Origin: Paraburkholderia sp. UYCP14C
GTDB taxonomy: Bacteria > Pseudomonadota > Gammaproteobacteria > Burkholderiales > Burkholderiaceae
DNA length: 64,000 nucleotides
Assembly: GCF_004197395.1 (NCBI RefSeq)
Contig: NZ_SELS01000052.1
Span: 1-64,000, forward strand
Direction: 5' to 3'
Of this stretch, positions 1 to 8,887 are shown piece after piece. Each line of letters opens with the position of its first letter. Positions within the stretch are counted from its first letter, which is position 1. Made by a program: the position numbers and the translations under genes. The notes below the pieces were generated by a model. That model had not been told where the DNA came from, did not search any database, and worked only from the letters and a program-made list of their open reading frames with translations.

Positions 1-56
1 TCGCAATGCTGCGCGACGGCACCTTCTATCAACCGAAATCCGCCCCTAACGCTTGA
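1..56 (+). mobile_element. Possible C-terminal end of an IS110-type transposase
   Basis: One plus-strand frame is open from the window edge to a TGA at 54-56 and ends in the residues AMLRDGTFYQPKSAPNA. From memory this resembles the C-terminus of IS110/IS1111-family transposases, which often end in a NAMxRD-type segment. It converges with, and overlaps by a few bases, the broken end of the AraC-type gene at 46-552, so an insertion that cut that gene would explain both. Only 17 residues are visible, so the family call is weak. Confidence 0.25.
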
Positions 57-552
57 CGAACCACATAGGGGCACCCCCCGCGGTCTCCTGCAGCAGAATC
101 GCTGCCGCTGCCATATCGCGCTCGACGCAGAACCGGCTCAGAGCATCCGGTAGCTCCGGCGCAACGAAATTGAGTACGCCCGCGTCGGTTTCCTCGCTAT
201 ACGTTATGACGGTGAACGCGTAGGTAAGCGGCAGGAAGCGCATCGCCAGCGCAAGCGCGTCGCGCGCGGTGGCGCTGGCGATCAACCCGTAGCCCCAAAC
301 GCCGTGTGCGGAGAAATGGTAACGCAGGCCGACCTCGAGCCCGAGACCGGGCGGCTGCCCGAGCGAGCGTAGCAGGTTGCCCGTCAACCGCAGTTCCTGT
401 GCGGCAGTCACCTCGACATTCGGGTCGTCGAGTTGCGTGTCCGTCAGCCCCGTGCCGGCCAGCATCGCCGCACGGGACACGCCGCGTTCGTCGCCGAAGT
501 CGACCAGCAGCCGGGCGCTGGCCGGACTTCGGGTGAAGTCCCAGAAGCTCAT
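46..552 (-). pseudogene. AraC-family regulator, N-terminal domain only (truncated)
   Basis: The 168 residues match the N-terminal ligand-binding domain of the AraC subgroup that carries an arabinose-binding-like domain (GLGLEVGLRYHFSAHGVWGYGLIAS region, residues 70-95, is typical). Family members are about 330 residues long and end in an AraC helix-turn-helix pair; here the frame stops after residue 168 (ends MWFVKR), before any DNA-binding domain. The rest would lie left of the gene, but that sequence reads as a convergent frame of other origin. It is therefore probably a disrupted regulator, originally divergent from the aldehyde dehydrogenase gene at 698 and possibly its activator. What is seen is the truncation; the disruption by an insertion sequence is inferred. 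Confidence 0.7.
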
Positions 553-697
553 GCGGAGAAACCCTCAACGTGCCGATTTGGCCCAAATACTAAAACAATT
601 GTCCCGAAGCAGCATTGGTGTTTTCCCATCGGGCCGGCACGATCGGCATCGTCCAGTCGTCGTCCGAACGACACCATCGCATCCTGAAGGAGACACC

Positions 698-2119
698 ATG
701 CACCCGAGTCGGCCGACCGACCTCACGGTCCGCTTCGAGCGCCTGCGCGAAGCGTTTGCCCGTGACCCCGCGCCGCTGCTCGCGACGCGGATATCGCGTC
801 TCGATCGCCTGCGCACGCTGCTCTACGCGAACGAGCCCGCGATCGTGCATGCAATCGACGCCGATTTCGGCACACGGTCCGCGCACGAGACGCGGCTCGC
901 TGAACTCTTCGTCGTCCGCAGCGGCATTCGCCATGCGCTAACACATCTAAAGCAATGGATGAGCGAACGCCGCGTGCCAACCGCGCCACACTTCCGTCCC
1001 GGCTACAACCGGCTCGCGCCGCAGCCGCTCGGCGTGGTTGGCGTGATGGCGCCGTGGAATTACCCGCTGCAGCTCGCGCTCGGCCCTGCAGTTGCGGCGC
1101 TCGCCGCCGGCAACCGCGTGCTGGTCAAGCCATCGGAACTGACGCCGCGGCTGTCGGCACTGCTCGACAAGCTCGTCGCCGACGCGTTCGACCCCGACGA
1201 ACTTGGCATCGTGAGGGGCGATGTCGATACCGCGAAGGCATTCGCGGGCCTGCCGTTCGATCACCTGTTCTTCACGGGCTCGACCGCGGTCGGCCGCGAC
1301 GTCGCGTTGACTGCGGCTGCGAACCTCACGCCCGTCACGCTCGAACTGGGCGGCAAATCGCCCGCAATCCTCGATCCGTCGTGCGACATCGCGCAGGCCG
1401 CCGCGCGCATCGCATTCGGCAAGCTGCTGAACGCGGGCCAGACCTGCGTCGCGCCCGACTACATGCTTGTGCCGGCTGGCACCGCGGAATCGGTCGCCGG
1501 ACGGCTGTCGGACGCCATCGCGCGCCTCTACCCGACGCTTGCAGCCAATCCCGACTACACGGCGATCATCGACGCGCGGCACCGCAACCGGCTCGCGGCA
1601 CTGATCGACGAGGCGCGCGACGGCGGCGCCCGCGTGCTCGAAGTCAACCCGGCCGGCGAGTGCTTCGACGCGGCATCGCGCAAATGTCCGCCGACCATCG
1701 TGATCGGCGCGCGCGACACGATGCGGCTGATGCGCGAGGAGATCTTCGGCCCAGTGCTGCCGATCGTCGAGTACGCGAGCGTTGACGACGCGATCGACTA
1801 CGTCAGCTGCCGGCTGCGCCCGCTCGCGCTTTACTGGTTCGGTCGCGACGCTGTCCGCCGCGACCGCGTGCTGCGCGAAACAGTGTCAGGGGGCGTCACC
1901 ATAAATGACTGCCTCTGGCACCTCGCGCAGGAACATCAGCCGTTCGGCGGCGTCGGCCCAAGTGGGACCGGCGCGTATCACGGCAAGTGGGGCTTCGACA
2001 CGTTCAGTCACCACAAACCTGTGTTCCACCAGGCGCGCCGCAGCGGCACCGCGCTGTTCCATCCGCCGTACGGCAAGACCTTCGACCTGTTGCTGCGCGT
2101 GCTCACGCGCATCGCGTGA
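698..2119 (+). CDS. Aldehyde dehydrogenase (coniferyl aldehyde dehydrogenase-like)
   Basis: This 473-residue cytosolic NAD(P)-dependent aldehyde dehydrogenase oxidises an aldehyde to the acid. It has the catalytic cysteine in NAGQTC (Cys250), the general-base glutamate in LELGGK (Glu216), the cofactor loop FTGSTAVG (192-199) and the PWNYP segment (119-123). The short length, without the extended N-terminus of the 500-residue class, and the overall pattern fit the coniferyl-aldehyde dehydrogenase group, which also takes medium and long-chain aldehydes. The ATG at 698 is chosen over upstream starts because it follows a GAAGGAG ribosome site at 686-692 and matches the family N-terminus. It lies 26 bases ahead of a GMC alcohol dehydrogenase, so the pair probably takes a primary alcohol to its acid. 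The substrate cannot be read from sequence. Confidence 0.9.
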   Translation: MHPSRPTDLTVRFERLREAFARDPAPLLATRISRLDRLRTLLYANEPAIVHAIDADFGTRSAHETRLAELFVVRSGIRHALTHLKQWMSERRVPTAPHFRPGYNRLAPQPLGVVGVMAPWNYPLQLALGPAVAALAAGNRVLVKPSELTPRLSALLDKLVADAFDPDELGIVRGDVDTAKAFAGLPFDHLFFTGSTAVGRDVALTAAANLTPVTLELGGKSPAILDPSCDIAQAAARIAFGKLLNAGQTCVAPDYMLVPAGTAESVAGRLSDAIARLYPTLAANPDYTAIIDARHRNRLAALIDEARDGGARVLEVNPAGECFDAASRKCPPTIVIGARDTMRLMREEIFGPVLPIVEYASVDDAIDYVSCRLRPLALYWFGRDAVRRDRVLRETVSGGVTINDCLWHLAQEHQPFGGVGPSGTGAYHGKWGFDTFSHHKPVFHQARRSGTALFHPPYGKTFDLLLRVLTRIA

Positions 2120-2145
2120 TCCGCCGATTTTCCGGAGATGATTCC

Positions 2146-3846
2146 ATGAGCAAGACTTTCGACTACATCATCGTGGGCGGCGGTTCGGGCGGGTGCGTCG
2201 TCGCGGGGCGCCTGACCGAAGACACGGCCATCACCGTCTGTGTGCTCGAGGCCGGCGGCCGCGGCGATGGCGCGGTCGTCAACGTGCCGACAGGCGCCGT
2301 CGCGATGCTGCCGACACGCATCAACAACTGGGCGTTCGACACGGTACCGCAGCCGGGGCTCGGGGGGCGCATCGGCTACCAGCCGCGCGGCAAGTCACTC
2401 GGAGGCTCGTCCGCGATCAACGCGATGGTCTACATCCGGGGCCATCGCATCGACTACGACGGCTGGGCTGAACTCGGCAACGAAGGCTGGGCATACGACG
2501 ACGTGCTGCCGTACTTCCGCCTGAGCGAGCATAACGAGCGCTTCGACGACGCATGGCACGGCCGCGACGGACCGCTGTGGGTCAGCGACCTGCGCACCGG
2601 CAACCCTTTCCATGCGCGCTATCTCGAGGCGGCCCGGCAAAGCGGCCTGCCGCTGACCGACGATTTCAACGGCGCGCAGCAGGAAGGCATCGGCCTCTAC
2701 CAGGTCACGCAGAAGCACGGCGAGCGCTGGAGCGCCGCGCGCGCGTACCTGCTGCCGCACATGGGTCGCCGCGACAACCTGACGGTCGAGACGCACGCGC
2801 AGGTGCTGCGCATCCTGTTCGAAGGCACACGTGCGACGGGCGTCGAGGTGCGGCAGCATGGCGAAGTCCGCACGTTGCGCGCCCGGCGCGAAGTCGTGCT
2901 CGCGGCCGGTGCGCTGCAGACGCCGCAGTTACTGATGCTGTCGGGCATCGGCCCGGCCCGTGAGCTTCAGCAATTCGGCATTCCCGTGCGCGCCGACCTG
3001 CCGGGCATCGGCCGCAACCTGCAGGATCATCCGGATTTCACCTTCGGCTACCGCACGAGCAGCGTGGACACAATGGGCGTGTCGGTGCGCGGCGGCTTGC
3101 GGATGTTGCGCGAACTGACGCGCTTTCGCCGCAAACGCCGCGGCATGCTGACGTCGAACTTCGCGGAAGGCGGCGGTTTTCTGAAGACGTGCGCCGGGCT
3201 CGACGCTCCCGACATCCAGTTGCATTTCGTCGTCGCGCTCGTCGACGATCACGCACGCCGGTTCCACCTGGGCCACGGGCTGTCGTGCCACGTGTGCCTG
3301 CTGCGGCCGCGCAGCCGAGGATCGGTCATGCTGCGCAGCGCCGATCCGCTCGACGCGCCGCGTATCGATCCGGCCTTCTTCGACGACCCGCGCGATCTCG
3401 ACGATATGGTAGCCGCCTTCAGGCTCACACGCCGGCTCATGCAAGCCCCCGCGCTTGCGCAGTGGACGACACGCGATGTATTTACCAGGCACGTGAGCGC
3501 CGACGAGGAGATCCGCGAAGTGCTACGGCAACGCACCGACACCGTGTATCACCCGGTCGGCACGTGCCGGATGGGGCGCGACGCGCTGGCCGTGGTCGAT
3601 CCTCAATTGCGCGTACGCGGGCTGGAAGGGTTACGCATCGTCGACGCGTCCGTGATGCCGACGCTGATCGGCGGCAACACCAACGCGCCTACGATCATGA
3701 TCGCGGAGAAAGCGGTCGATCTAATACGCGGGGTCAGTCGCGTGGGTGCGCTGATTACCAATGCACGAACCACAGCCAATACCGAACTCCGCGCTGCCGA
3801 CGCGCCCCACACCTGCTCGGAGGAGACCCGCCATGGAACCGCCTGA
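2146..3846 (+). CDS. GMC-family FAD-dependent alcohol dehydrogenase
   Basis: This 566-residue protein is a glucose-methanol-choline oxidoreductase, in the AlkJ/choline-dehydrogenase branch, which oxidises alcohols to aldehydes with FAD. The ADP-binding GGGSGG is at residues 11-16, the GMC signature region [13 protein letters not shown] follows near residue 85, and the active-site His469 ([10 protein letters not shown]) and Asn513 (GGNTNAPT) are present. The C-terminus runs about 40 residues past the usual end (VDLIRG) into low-complexity sequence, so the last part may be a read-through tail. The start at 2146 follows CGGAG about ten bases upstream. It forms a two-step oxidation unit with the upstream aldehyde dehydrogenase, and its end overlaps the start of a broken monooxygenase gene, so three genes probably formed one operon. 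Confidence 0.88.
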   Translation: MSKTFDYIIVGGGSGGCVVAGRLTEDTAITVCVLEAGGRGDGAVVNVPTGAVAMLPTRINNWAFDTVPQPGLGGRIGYQPRGKSLGGSSAINAMVYIRGHRIDYDGWAELGNEGWAYDDVLPYFRLSEHNERFDDAWHGRDGPLWVSDLRTGNPFHARYLEAARQSGLPLTDDFNGAQQEGIGLYQVTQKHGERWSAARAYLLPHMGRRDNLTVETHAQVLRILFEGTRATGVEVRQHGEVRTLRARREVVLAAGALQTPQLLMLSGIGPARELQQFGIPVRADLPGIGRNLQDHPDFTFGYRTSSVDTMGVSVRGGLRMLRELTRFRRKRRGMLTSNFAEGGGFLKTCAGLDAPDIQLHFVVALVDDHARRFHLGHGLSCHVCLLRPRSRGSVMLRSADPLDAPRIDPAFFDDPRDLDDMVAAFRLTRRLMQAPALAQWTTRDVFTRHVSADEEIREVLRQRTDTVYHPVGTCRMGRDALAVVDPQLRVRGLEGLRIVDASVMPTLIGGNTNAPTIMIAEKAVDLIRGVSRVGALITNARTTANTELRAADAPHTCSEETRHGTA

Positions 3847-3950
3847 ATCCGCCGTCATGAACGTCACCACTGAACCGCTGACCGCCATCGTCATAGGCGC
3901 GGGCTTCGCGGCATCGGCATGGGCATTGCCCTGCGGACAGTGCAGTTGTT
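3833..3950 (+). pseudogene. Baeyer-Villiger-type FAD monooxygenase, 5' remnant with frameshift
   Basis: A start codon at 3833 behind GGAGGAG opens a frame [18 protein letters not shown], then AIVIGAGF. The next bases encode AASAW in this frame but GIGMGIALR one frame over. Joined, they give IGAGFxGIGMGIALR, the Rossmann FAD-binding start of flavin monooxygenases of the Baeyer-Villiger class. A one-base deletion near 3903-3906 breaks it, and after about 3950 the similarity ends where the inverted-repeat segment at 3966-4330 begins. The gene overlaps the GMC gene end by 14 bases, as expected for the third member of an operon. The rest, about 450 residues, is missing. Confidence 0.6.
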
Positions 3951-3965
3951 GCTTTGTCACACCAA

Positions 3966-4330
3966 GCTCGACTATCTCCCGCACGGGACTATGTCCAGTC
4001 TTCACTGGGGAGCCACGTCCATTGTGGGCTCGACGCATCTCCGCTGGACATTGAAATTCTCTCTCCCCGGTCCTGTTGCCTGGATGGAGAAGACCGTGGA
4101 CCTTTCTTCGAGGCGCCAGCACGCATCGTCGAACGCGCAACGAGTGAGCACGGCCCGGCGCTCGTCGGCTGGCCGATCCCGATGCAACATGAAGCCAGAG
4201 GTATCGTCACGGCCGTTCCTGATGAGCTTTTTGGTCACAAACTATGTCCCGCGACGCGGGCCGCAATGTGCCGTCAGACGGTCGGCCTCGTCCGGCACGG
4301 GACATTGTTCTGTTCGGGAGATAGTCGAGC
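3966..4330. repeat. MITE-like segment with 31-bp terminal inverted repeats
   Basis: The left end 3966-3996 and the reverse complement of 4300-4330 match at 27 of 31 positions, with the first 16 identical (GCTCGACTATCTCCCG). The 303 bases between hold no credible transposase. The segment starts just where the monooxygenase remnant loses similarity. This suggests a non-autonomous transposon or the collapsed remains of an insertion sequence. No clear target duplication is visible, and I do not recognise the repeat family. Confidence 0.5.
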
Positions 4331-4547
4331 CTATTGACTGCTGGCAATAGGGCCGAAAGCACAGTCCGGTACCTCGGCATCGAGGTAGATGACGCACTTG
4401 AAATGGCCGAACAGACCGAGGTGTAGGATGGTAGGTGCCGGTTAGCGAGGGGACGCTGACCGGCCAAGAACCGCCTTTTCAGTATGTCCATAGAGCGGCC
4501 ATCCAGCTGACTGCTCCTCGGAGCTGCCTGCCAGCGACGCACAACAA

Positions 4548-5177
4548 TTACGTCTCGTCCCATGACGAGAGATACGCAATCACGGCGCGCGACGCCTCGC
4601 GGCAAATTTCCGGGGACACCCGGCCTTCCGATGCATAGCCGTGCTTCATGCAGGCGAATGCGATTTCAAGTCCAATGGTTGTGGCATCGGGTGTTACCGG
4701 CAGCGTTGGCAGCGCCCCCATGCTCATGGCCTTCGCTCGAAATAGCGTGCCCAGCGTCGTGTTCTTCGCTTCATGTGCCGCGCGATCGCTGTCGGGGAAC
4801 GCCCCGCGCAGCAGCAGGATGCTCGCGGCGGGATGGGCGTTGTAGTAGTCCGCTGCCAGCCCGATCGCGGCCTCGACCCACTCGCGCCAGTCACGTGCCG
4901 GCTTCTGTGCCGACGGCGCGAGCGCCTTCGTCAGTCCGTCCATGTGGCTGAGGGCGAGATGGGAGAACAAAGCGTACTTGTCCGGGAAGAACGGGTAGAT
5001 CGCCGCCCGAGGTACACCGGTGACTTCAGCAAGAGCGGGTATGGACGTCTTTTCAGGCCCCACCTCCTCCAGCATGTGTTCAGCCGCCTCAAGCACCTTT
5101 GCTATGCGGGCCATGGAGCGCTCCTGGACAGGACGACGCGCGCCTTGCGGACGGATGCTTGCTTTTGAATCCGACAT
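4548..5177 (-). CDS. TetR/AcrR-family transcriptional regulator
   Basis: This 209-residue protein has an N-terminal TetR helix-turn-helix: AAEHMLEEVGPEKTSIPALAE then GVPRAAIYPFFPDKYALF (about residues 30-75). The C-terminal ligand domain is typical in size but not diagnostic of the ligand. The family mostly represses neighbouring genes until a small molecule binds. It is divergent from the alpha/beta hydrolase gene at 5261 with 83 bases between the start codons, so control of that hydrolase and of itself is likely. A 9-bp direct repeat (5169-5177, 5191-5199) overlaps its own start codon. Confidence 0.9.
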   Translation of the reverse strand: MSDSKASIRPQGARRPVQERSMARIAKVLEAAEHMLEEVGPEKTSIPALAEVTGVPRAAIYPFFPDKYALFSHLALSHMDGLTKALAPSAQKPARDWREWVEAAIGLAADYYNAHPAASILLLRGAFPDSDRAAHEAKNTTLGTLFRAKAMSMGALPTLPVTPDATTIGLEIAFACMKHGYASEGRVSPEICREASRAVIAYLSSWDET

Positions 5178-5199
5178 AAGTTAGATTTGTATCCGACAT
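5169..5199. promoter_or_regulatory. Candidate operator: 9-bp direct repeat in the TetR/hydrolase divergent region
   Basis: ATCCGACAT occurs at 5169-5177 and again at 5191-5199, 22 bases apart or about two helical turns. The first copy covers the TetR start codon, and the second lies in the divergent promoter region. Spacing on one helix face suits a dimeric repressor. TetR operators are usually palindromes, so this is a weak proposal. Confidence 0.3.
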
Positions 5200-5260
5200 T
5201 TGTTTGATTCTATACCGGCGCCCTACGACGCGGGCCATGCTTCCTCATTGGAGACATCGA

Positions 5261-6214
5261 ATGACGACGTACGCGCAACAAAAGAACTGGAGACAGATTC
5301 AGGACTTTCTTCCGGTCGAGTTTCGGTTGAAGCCGCCGCAGGAGCCGGCGGAGGAGTGGTGGCCATGGGGAGGGCATCGAATTCATCTCGATTGCTATCG
5401 GAATGCAGGCGCGCCGCTGAAGGTGATTCTGTTCCATGGTGTAGGGACGAACGGCCGGCAGATGTCGACGATTCTGGGCGCTCCGCTAGCCCGCGCAGGA
5501 TTCGAAACCATTGCGATCGACATGCCCGAGTACGGCCTGACCGAGGTGGCGCGCGGGCGGCCTGTCCAATACGACGATTGGGTTCGGGCCGGCAGCGATC
5601 TGATCGACGCGGAACTGGCGAAGGACAGCCGGCCCATCGTTCTATACGGACTGAGCGCGGGCGGCATGGAGACGTATCACGTAGCGGCGAAGAACCGGAA
5701 AGTCCAGGGAATCGTAGGCATGACCTTTCTCGATCAACGCATCCAGCAGGTTCGCGACGAAACGGCGTACAACCTGTTCATGAGCCGTGTCGGTGGGCCG
5801 CTCGCGACGTTGACAGCGCGCACGCCGCTCGCCGGCCTGCGCATGCCGATGGCCGTGGCAAGCAAGATGCACACGCTGGTCAATGACCCGGACGCACTGA
5901 AGGCCTGCATGGCCGACAAAACTTCGGCGGGAAAGTGGGTGACCATGAGTTTTCTGGCGAGCTACACAGACTATCAACCCGCTCTCGAGCCGGAGGATTT
6001 CGACGTGTGCCCGATCCTGCTGACGCAGCCGCAGCAGGATCGTTGGACGCCCTTGCATCTTAGCCAGTTGTTCCTGCAGCGAGTCAAGCGTGTTCCCGTG
6101 AAGATCACGATGCTGGAGAATGCCGGGCACTACCCTTTGGAACAGCCGGGATTGAATCAGATGGTCGCCGCCGTCCACGATTTTTGCATCGAGGTGACGC
6201 GCCAGTACTCGTAA
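5261..6214 (+). CDS. Alpha/beta hydrolase
   Basis: This 317-residue alpha/beta-fold hydrolase has the oxyanion region LFHGVGTNGR (near residue 60), the nucleophile elbow GLSAGG with Ser132, a candidate acid Asp260 in QQDRWTP and the catalytic His290 in NAGHYPLE. The fold covers esterases, lactonases and related enzymes; the substrate is unknown. There is no signal peptide, so it is cytosolic. The ATG at 5261 after TTGGAG is preferred over the in-frame upstream start at 5204, which would add a basic stretch unlike the family. It is divergent from the TetR gene, its probable regulator. Confidence 0.85.
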   Translation: MTTYAQQKNWRQIQDFLPVEFRLKPPQEPAEEWWPWGGHRIHLDCYRNAGAPLKVILFHGVGTNGRQMSTILGAPLARAGFETIAIDMPEYGLTEVARGRPVQYDDWVRAGSDLIDAELAKDSRPIVLYGLSAGGMETYHVAAKNRKVQGIVGMTFLDQRIQQVRDETAYNLFMSRVGGPLATLTARTPLAGLRMPMAVASKMHTLVNDPDALKACMADKTSAGKWVTMSFLASYTDYQPALEPEDFDVCPILLTQPQQDRWTPLHLSQLFLQRVKRVPVKITMLENAGHYPLEQPGLNQMVAAVHDFCIEVTRQYS

Positions 6215-6221
6215 CCATGCG

Positions 6222-6362
6222 CTCTGCCACCTCGCTCTGAGGGGCGTCCTTCGCGGACCGAGCCTGACTTCGCTGAAGCTATTCGGTAATCGTTGGATCG
6301 GCGCAGAGGCAATAGCGGCGCTCAAGGCCAACCCTCGTCTAACGAAACTGGGCGTCGATTGA
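6222..6362 (+). pseudogene. Leucine-rich-repeat gene remnant
   Basis: One frame reads LTSLKLFGNRWIGAEAIAAL followed by KANPRLTKLGVD and a stop at 6360-6362. This is the repeat pattern LxxLxLxxNxIGxEGxxAL of RNase-inhibitor-like LRR proteins, as in GALA-type effectors and similar Burkholderiales LRR proteins. Downstream, LRIDGNDYEEV (6363-6395) in another frame may continue the repeat. There is no start codon, and only one to two repeats remain. It is too short for a gene-finder call and sits between two unrelated genes, so it is probably a relic. Confidence 0.45.
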
Positions 6363-6487
6363 CTGCGCATCGATGGCAACGACTATGAGGAAGTGATTGC
6401 CGCCGGGTCGTTTCCTTCGGTGGGTTGCAATCATGCGCCGCAACCCACCCACGCGCTCTCATAACTCGCGCGCATTAGGCCGGCCCG

Positions 6488-8728
6488 TCAGCCCTGCGCA
6501 AGCGCTGCGATCTGATCGGCCGGCAATGCTCCGCGATAGATGCGAAACTCGTCAATCAGGCCGTTGAAGTACGGATCGGACGCGAACTGCGAACGCCCGA
6601 CCCAGTTCTGCGCAGTCGGGCCGAGGCGCCAAGGCGCGAATGGCACATTGCTTAGACTGCCAACTGCCGTGCCGTTCACATAGAGCGTCACGACCGCCCC
6701 CGAGAGTGTGACAGCCACGTGCGCCCATTCCTGAGACGGCAACGGCGAAGTGCCCTGCAAGCTGTACTCGCCATAGTAGCCGTTGGTCGTGATCCCGAAG
6801 CGCACGTTGCTGGTCGACTTCGTCGCAAGAAACATGTAACGCCCAGTCCCAGCGCCAAAATCAAATACGCGCTGCGAGGCGGCGCCACCCTGCCAGTACA
6901 CCCATGCTGCGATCGAGAAATCGGATACGTCGGCGAGGATGTTGTTCGGCAAACTTACGTAGCCGCTGGAACCATCGAGCGAAACCGCGTTGCCCGACTT
7001 GCCGGCTGCAAACGTAGCACCGCCGACAAGCGTGGCTCCATGACCGCTTCCACTCGAGTCGGCGGCGCTTGTGCCGCCCGTTTCGTCGAACGCCAGACGG
7101 GTATGCAACTGTACCGCCGTCACCACGACGACTTCGGAACTGTTGGCGCTCTCGCCCAACGGCGTCTGTGCCGACACCACGTAGTACCACGTACCGGACG
7201 CCGGACTATCAGTATAAGTCAGCGGATCAGTCACGCCGTTGGCGATCGTCGTGTATGGGCCACCGGCGGTGGCTGCACGCTTCACGTCGTAGCTCGTGCC
7301 GTTGGATACGCCCCACCACGAGAGACCGACCTGCCCTGCGCTTGGCCACGCGGTGAGACCGCTAGGCCCCGGGGCAGGCGTGCCCGGATCGCGTGTGTAC
7401 GTCAGGGTGCCGTAACCGAGTTGGTCGAAGGGGCCACTTTCGTTGCCGGACGGGCCTCCCTCCGGCTGCAGTAACTGGGTCATCTGACCGGTCCATGGCG
7501 CCGCCAGCCCCTTTCGATTGACGTAGTGGTTGTACACGAGCGCCCAACACGGACGGATGCTGGGTTGTGCAGCGTTCGAGAAGGTCGCTTGCGGGCCGAG
7601 CGAGTTGACGTACTTCAAATACGGCATCGTATAGAACGTCGTGCCGTCCGGTTGATGGAGATTGGACTTCGCGACGTATTCCGCACCCGCAAGGAACCGA
7701 TTGTTGTCGTATCCGTAGAGATCGACGCCCTGATTCCAAGCCATTTCGCAAATCATGCCGGCAAGCGCGATGCCGAGTGTGCTGTGTCCCTGGTCGCGCC
7801 CGCTCTCCTGCCACTGGCCTAGGTAGCCGGGATGCAGGTAATACACCGCTTGTCTGATTGCGCCGTTACCCGTCCCGAAAAGGAAATAGTTGACAGCCTG
7901 ATCGAACATGGATCGATCATCGCAAAGCACGCCAATCGCCATGATCGATGCGATGTTGCAGAGATCCCAATTGGCCCAGTAATGGGTGATATCCGTACCA
8001 TTGTGGTTATTTAAGAAACCCACGTTGATCGGATAGAAGACGTTGAGCATCATCGACTGGAATGCTGCGAGATCGGCTGCCGACAAACCGGGGGAGCTGC
8101 GCATGATCTCGCCTACGACGGCGAACTCGTATCCGTAAATGCCTGCGGCGAGGTCCGCATTGGTGTCTCCGGTAATCTGCTGCAGCATCGAAGACCAGGC
8201 ATTCATGATCTGTACAGCCATGTCGGCATGCGCCGTATCGCCGGTGATCTTCCAGTACACCGCGTTCGCGTACGCTTCTGCAATGTTCTGCATAAGGTGG
8301 GGATAGCTCCCTCCTGTCGAGGTTCGCGTAATGATCGACTGCGCGAGGATCGTCTGCGTTGCATGCGAGTGGCCATTGGACACCAGCGCCTGCCAGCCCG
8401 CATACCAAGGTGAAGCCTGTGCGGAAACCTTTTGAATCATCCGGTCGAAATCGGCTTGGACGCTAGACAAACCAGGATGAATAAACGCGCTGCTGGTCGT
8501 CAATGGACTCTCGCCCGTTGCAGTTTGTGCCAACTGCACGGTGGCGTCCGCAGCTACCGCCGCGGTCGCACTCGTCGATCGGCTCACAACCGAACTTTCC
8601 TTTCCGCCATCTGCTCCGCACGCGGAAAGTGCGAGCGCCCCGAGGCTGTACAGGAACGTACGGCGCGAGAGTGTCGCGCTTGCATTGGGATGTGCTGCGC
8701 TTGATTGGTCTTTCAAGATTTTTGCCAT
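6488..8728 (-). CDS. Tat-exported lipoprotein: alginate-lyase-like + FN3 + LamG-like
   Basis: The 746 residues begin with a twin-arginine signal (SRRTFL, residues 21-26) that ends in a lipobox LSAC (Cys37), so the protein is probably folded in the cytosol, exported by Tat and lipid-anchored. Residues about 65-430 resemble the alginate-lyase (alpha/alpha toroid) superfamily, with NNHGTDITHYWANWD near 250 in the place of the catalytic Asn-His/Tyr region. A fibronectin-III-like module follows (about 445-540, SWWGVSNGTSYDVKRA), then a concanavalin/LamG-type domain (about 545-745, LAFDETGGTSAADSSG and DGSSGYVSLPNN). The substrate, probably a uronic-acid or other acidic polysaccharide, is inferred. 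It stands alone; the nearest downstream feature is an insertion sequence. Confidence 0.8.
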   Translation of the reverse strand: MAKILKDQSSAAHPNASATLSRRTFLYSLGALALSACGADGGKESSVVSRSTSATAAVAADATVQLAQTATGESPLTTSSAFIHPGLSSVQADFDRMIQKVSAQASPWYAGWQALVSNGHSHATQTILAQSIITRTSTGGSYPHLMQNIAEAYANAVYWKITGDTAHADMAVQIMNAWSSMLQQITGDTNADLAAGIYGYEFAVVGEIMRSSPGLSAADLAAFQSMMLNVFYPINVGFLNNHNGTDITHYWANWDLCNIASIMAIGVLCDDRSMFDQAVNYFLFGTGNGAIRQAVYYLHPGYLGQWQESGRDQGHSTLGIALAGMICEMAWNQGVDLYGYDNNRFLAGAEYVAKSNLHQPDGTTFYTMPYLKYVNSLGPQATFSNAAQPSIRPCWALVYNHYVNRKGLAAPWTGQMTQLLQPEGGPSGNESGPFDQLGYGTLTYTRDPGTPAPGPSGLTAWPSAGQVGLSWWGVSNGTSYDVKRAATAGGPYTTIANGVTDPLTYTDSPASGTWYYVVSAQTPLGESANSSEVVVVTAVQLHTRLAFDETGGTSAADSSGSGHGATLVGGATFAAGKSGNAVSLDGSSGYVSLPNNILADVSDFSIAAWVYWQGGAASQRVFDFGAGTGRYMFLATKSTSNVRFGITTNGYYGEYSLQGTSPLPSQEWAHVAVTLSGAVVTLYVNGTAVGSLSNVPFAPWRLGPTAQNWVGRSQFASDPYFNGLIDEFRIYRGALPADQIAALAQG

Positions 8729-8887
8729 TGAAGATCCTTATAGGCGTTGTTCGAAGGAATGTTTTGATACGAGCGCTAAAACCTTCGAAGGACGATGCGC
8801 GAGAATGCGTTCGCCCGCCTTAAGTAACGGCTAAAACATCTTGTTTCTTAGGGGAAAACTTGCCAGCTTATTAGTTTTTTCTCGTAA

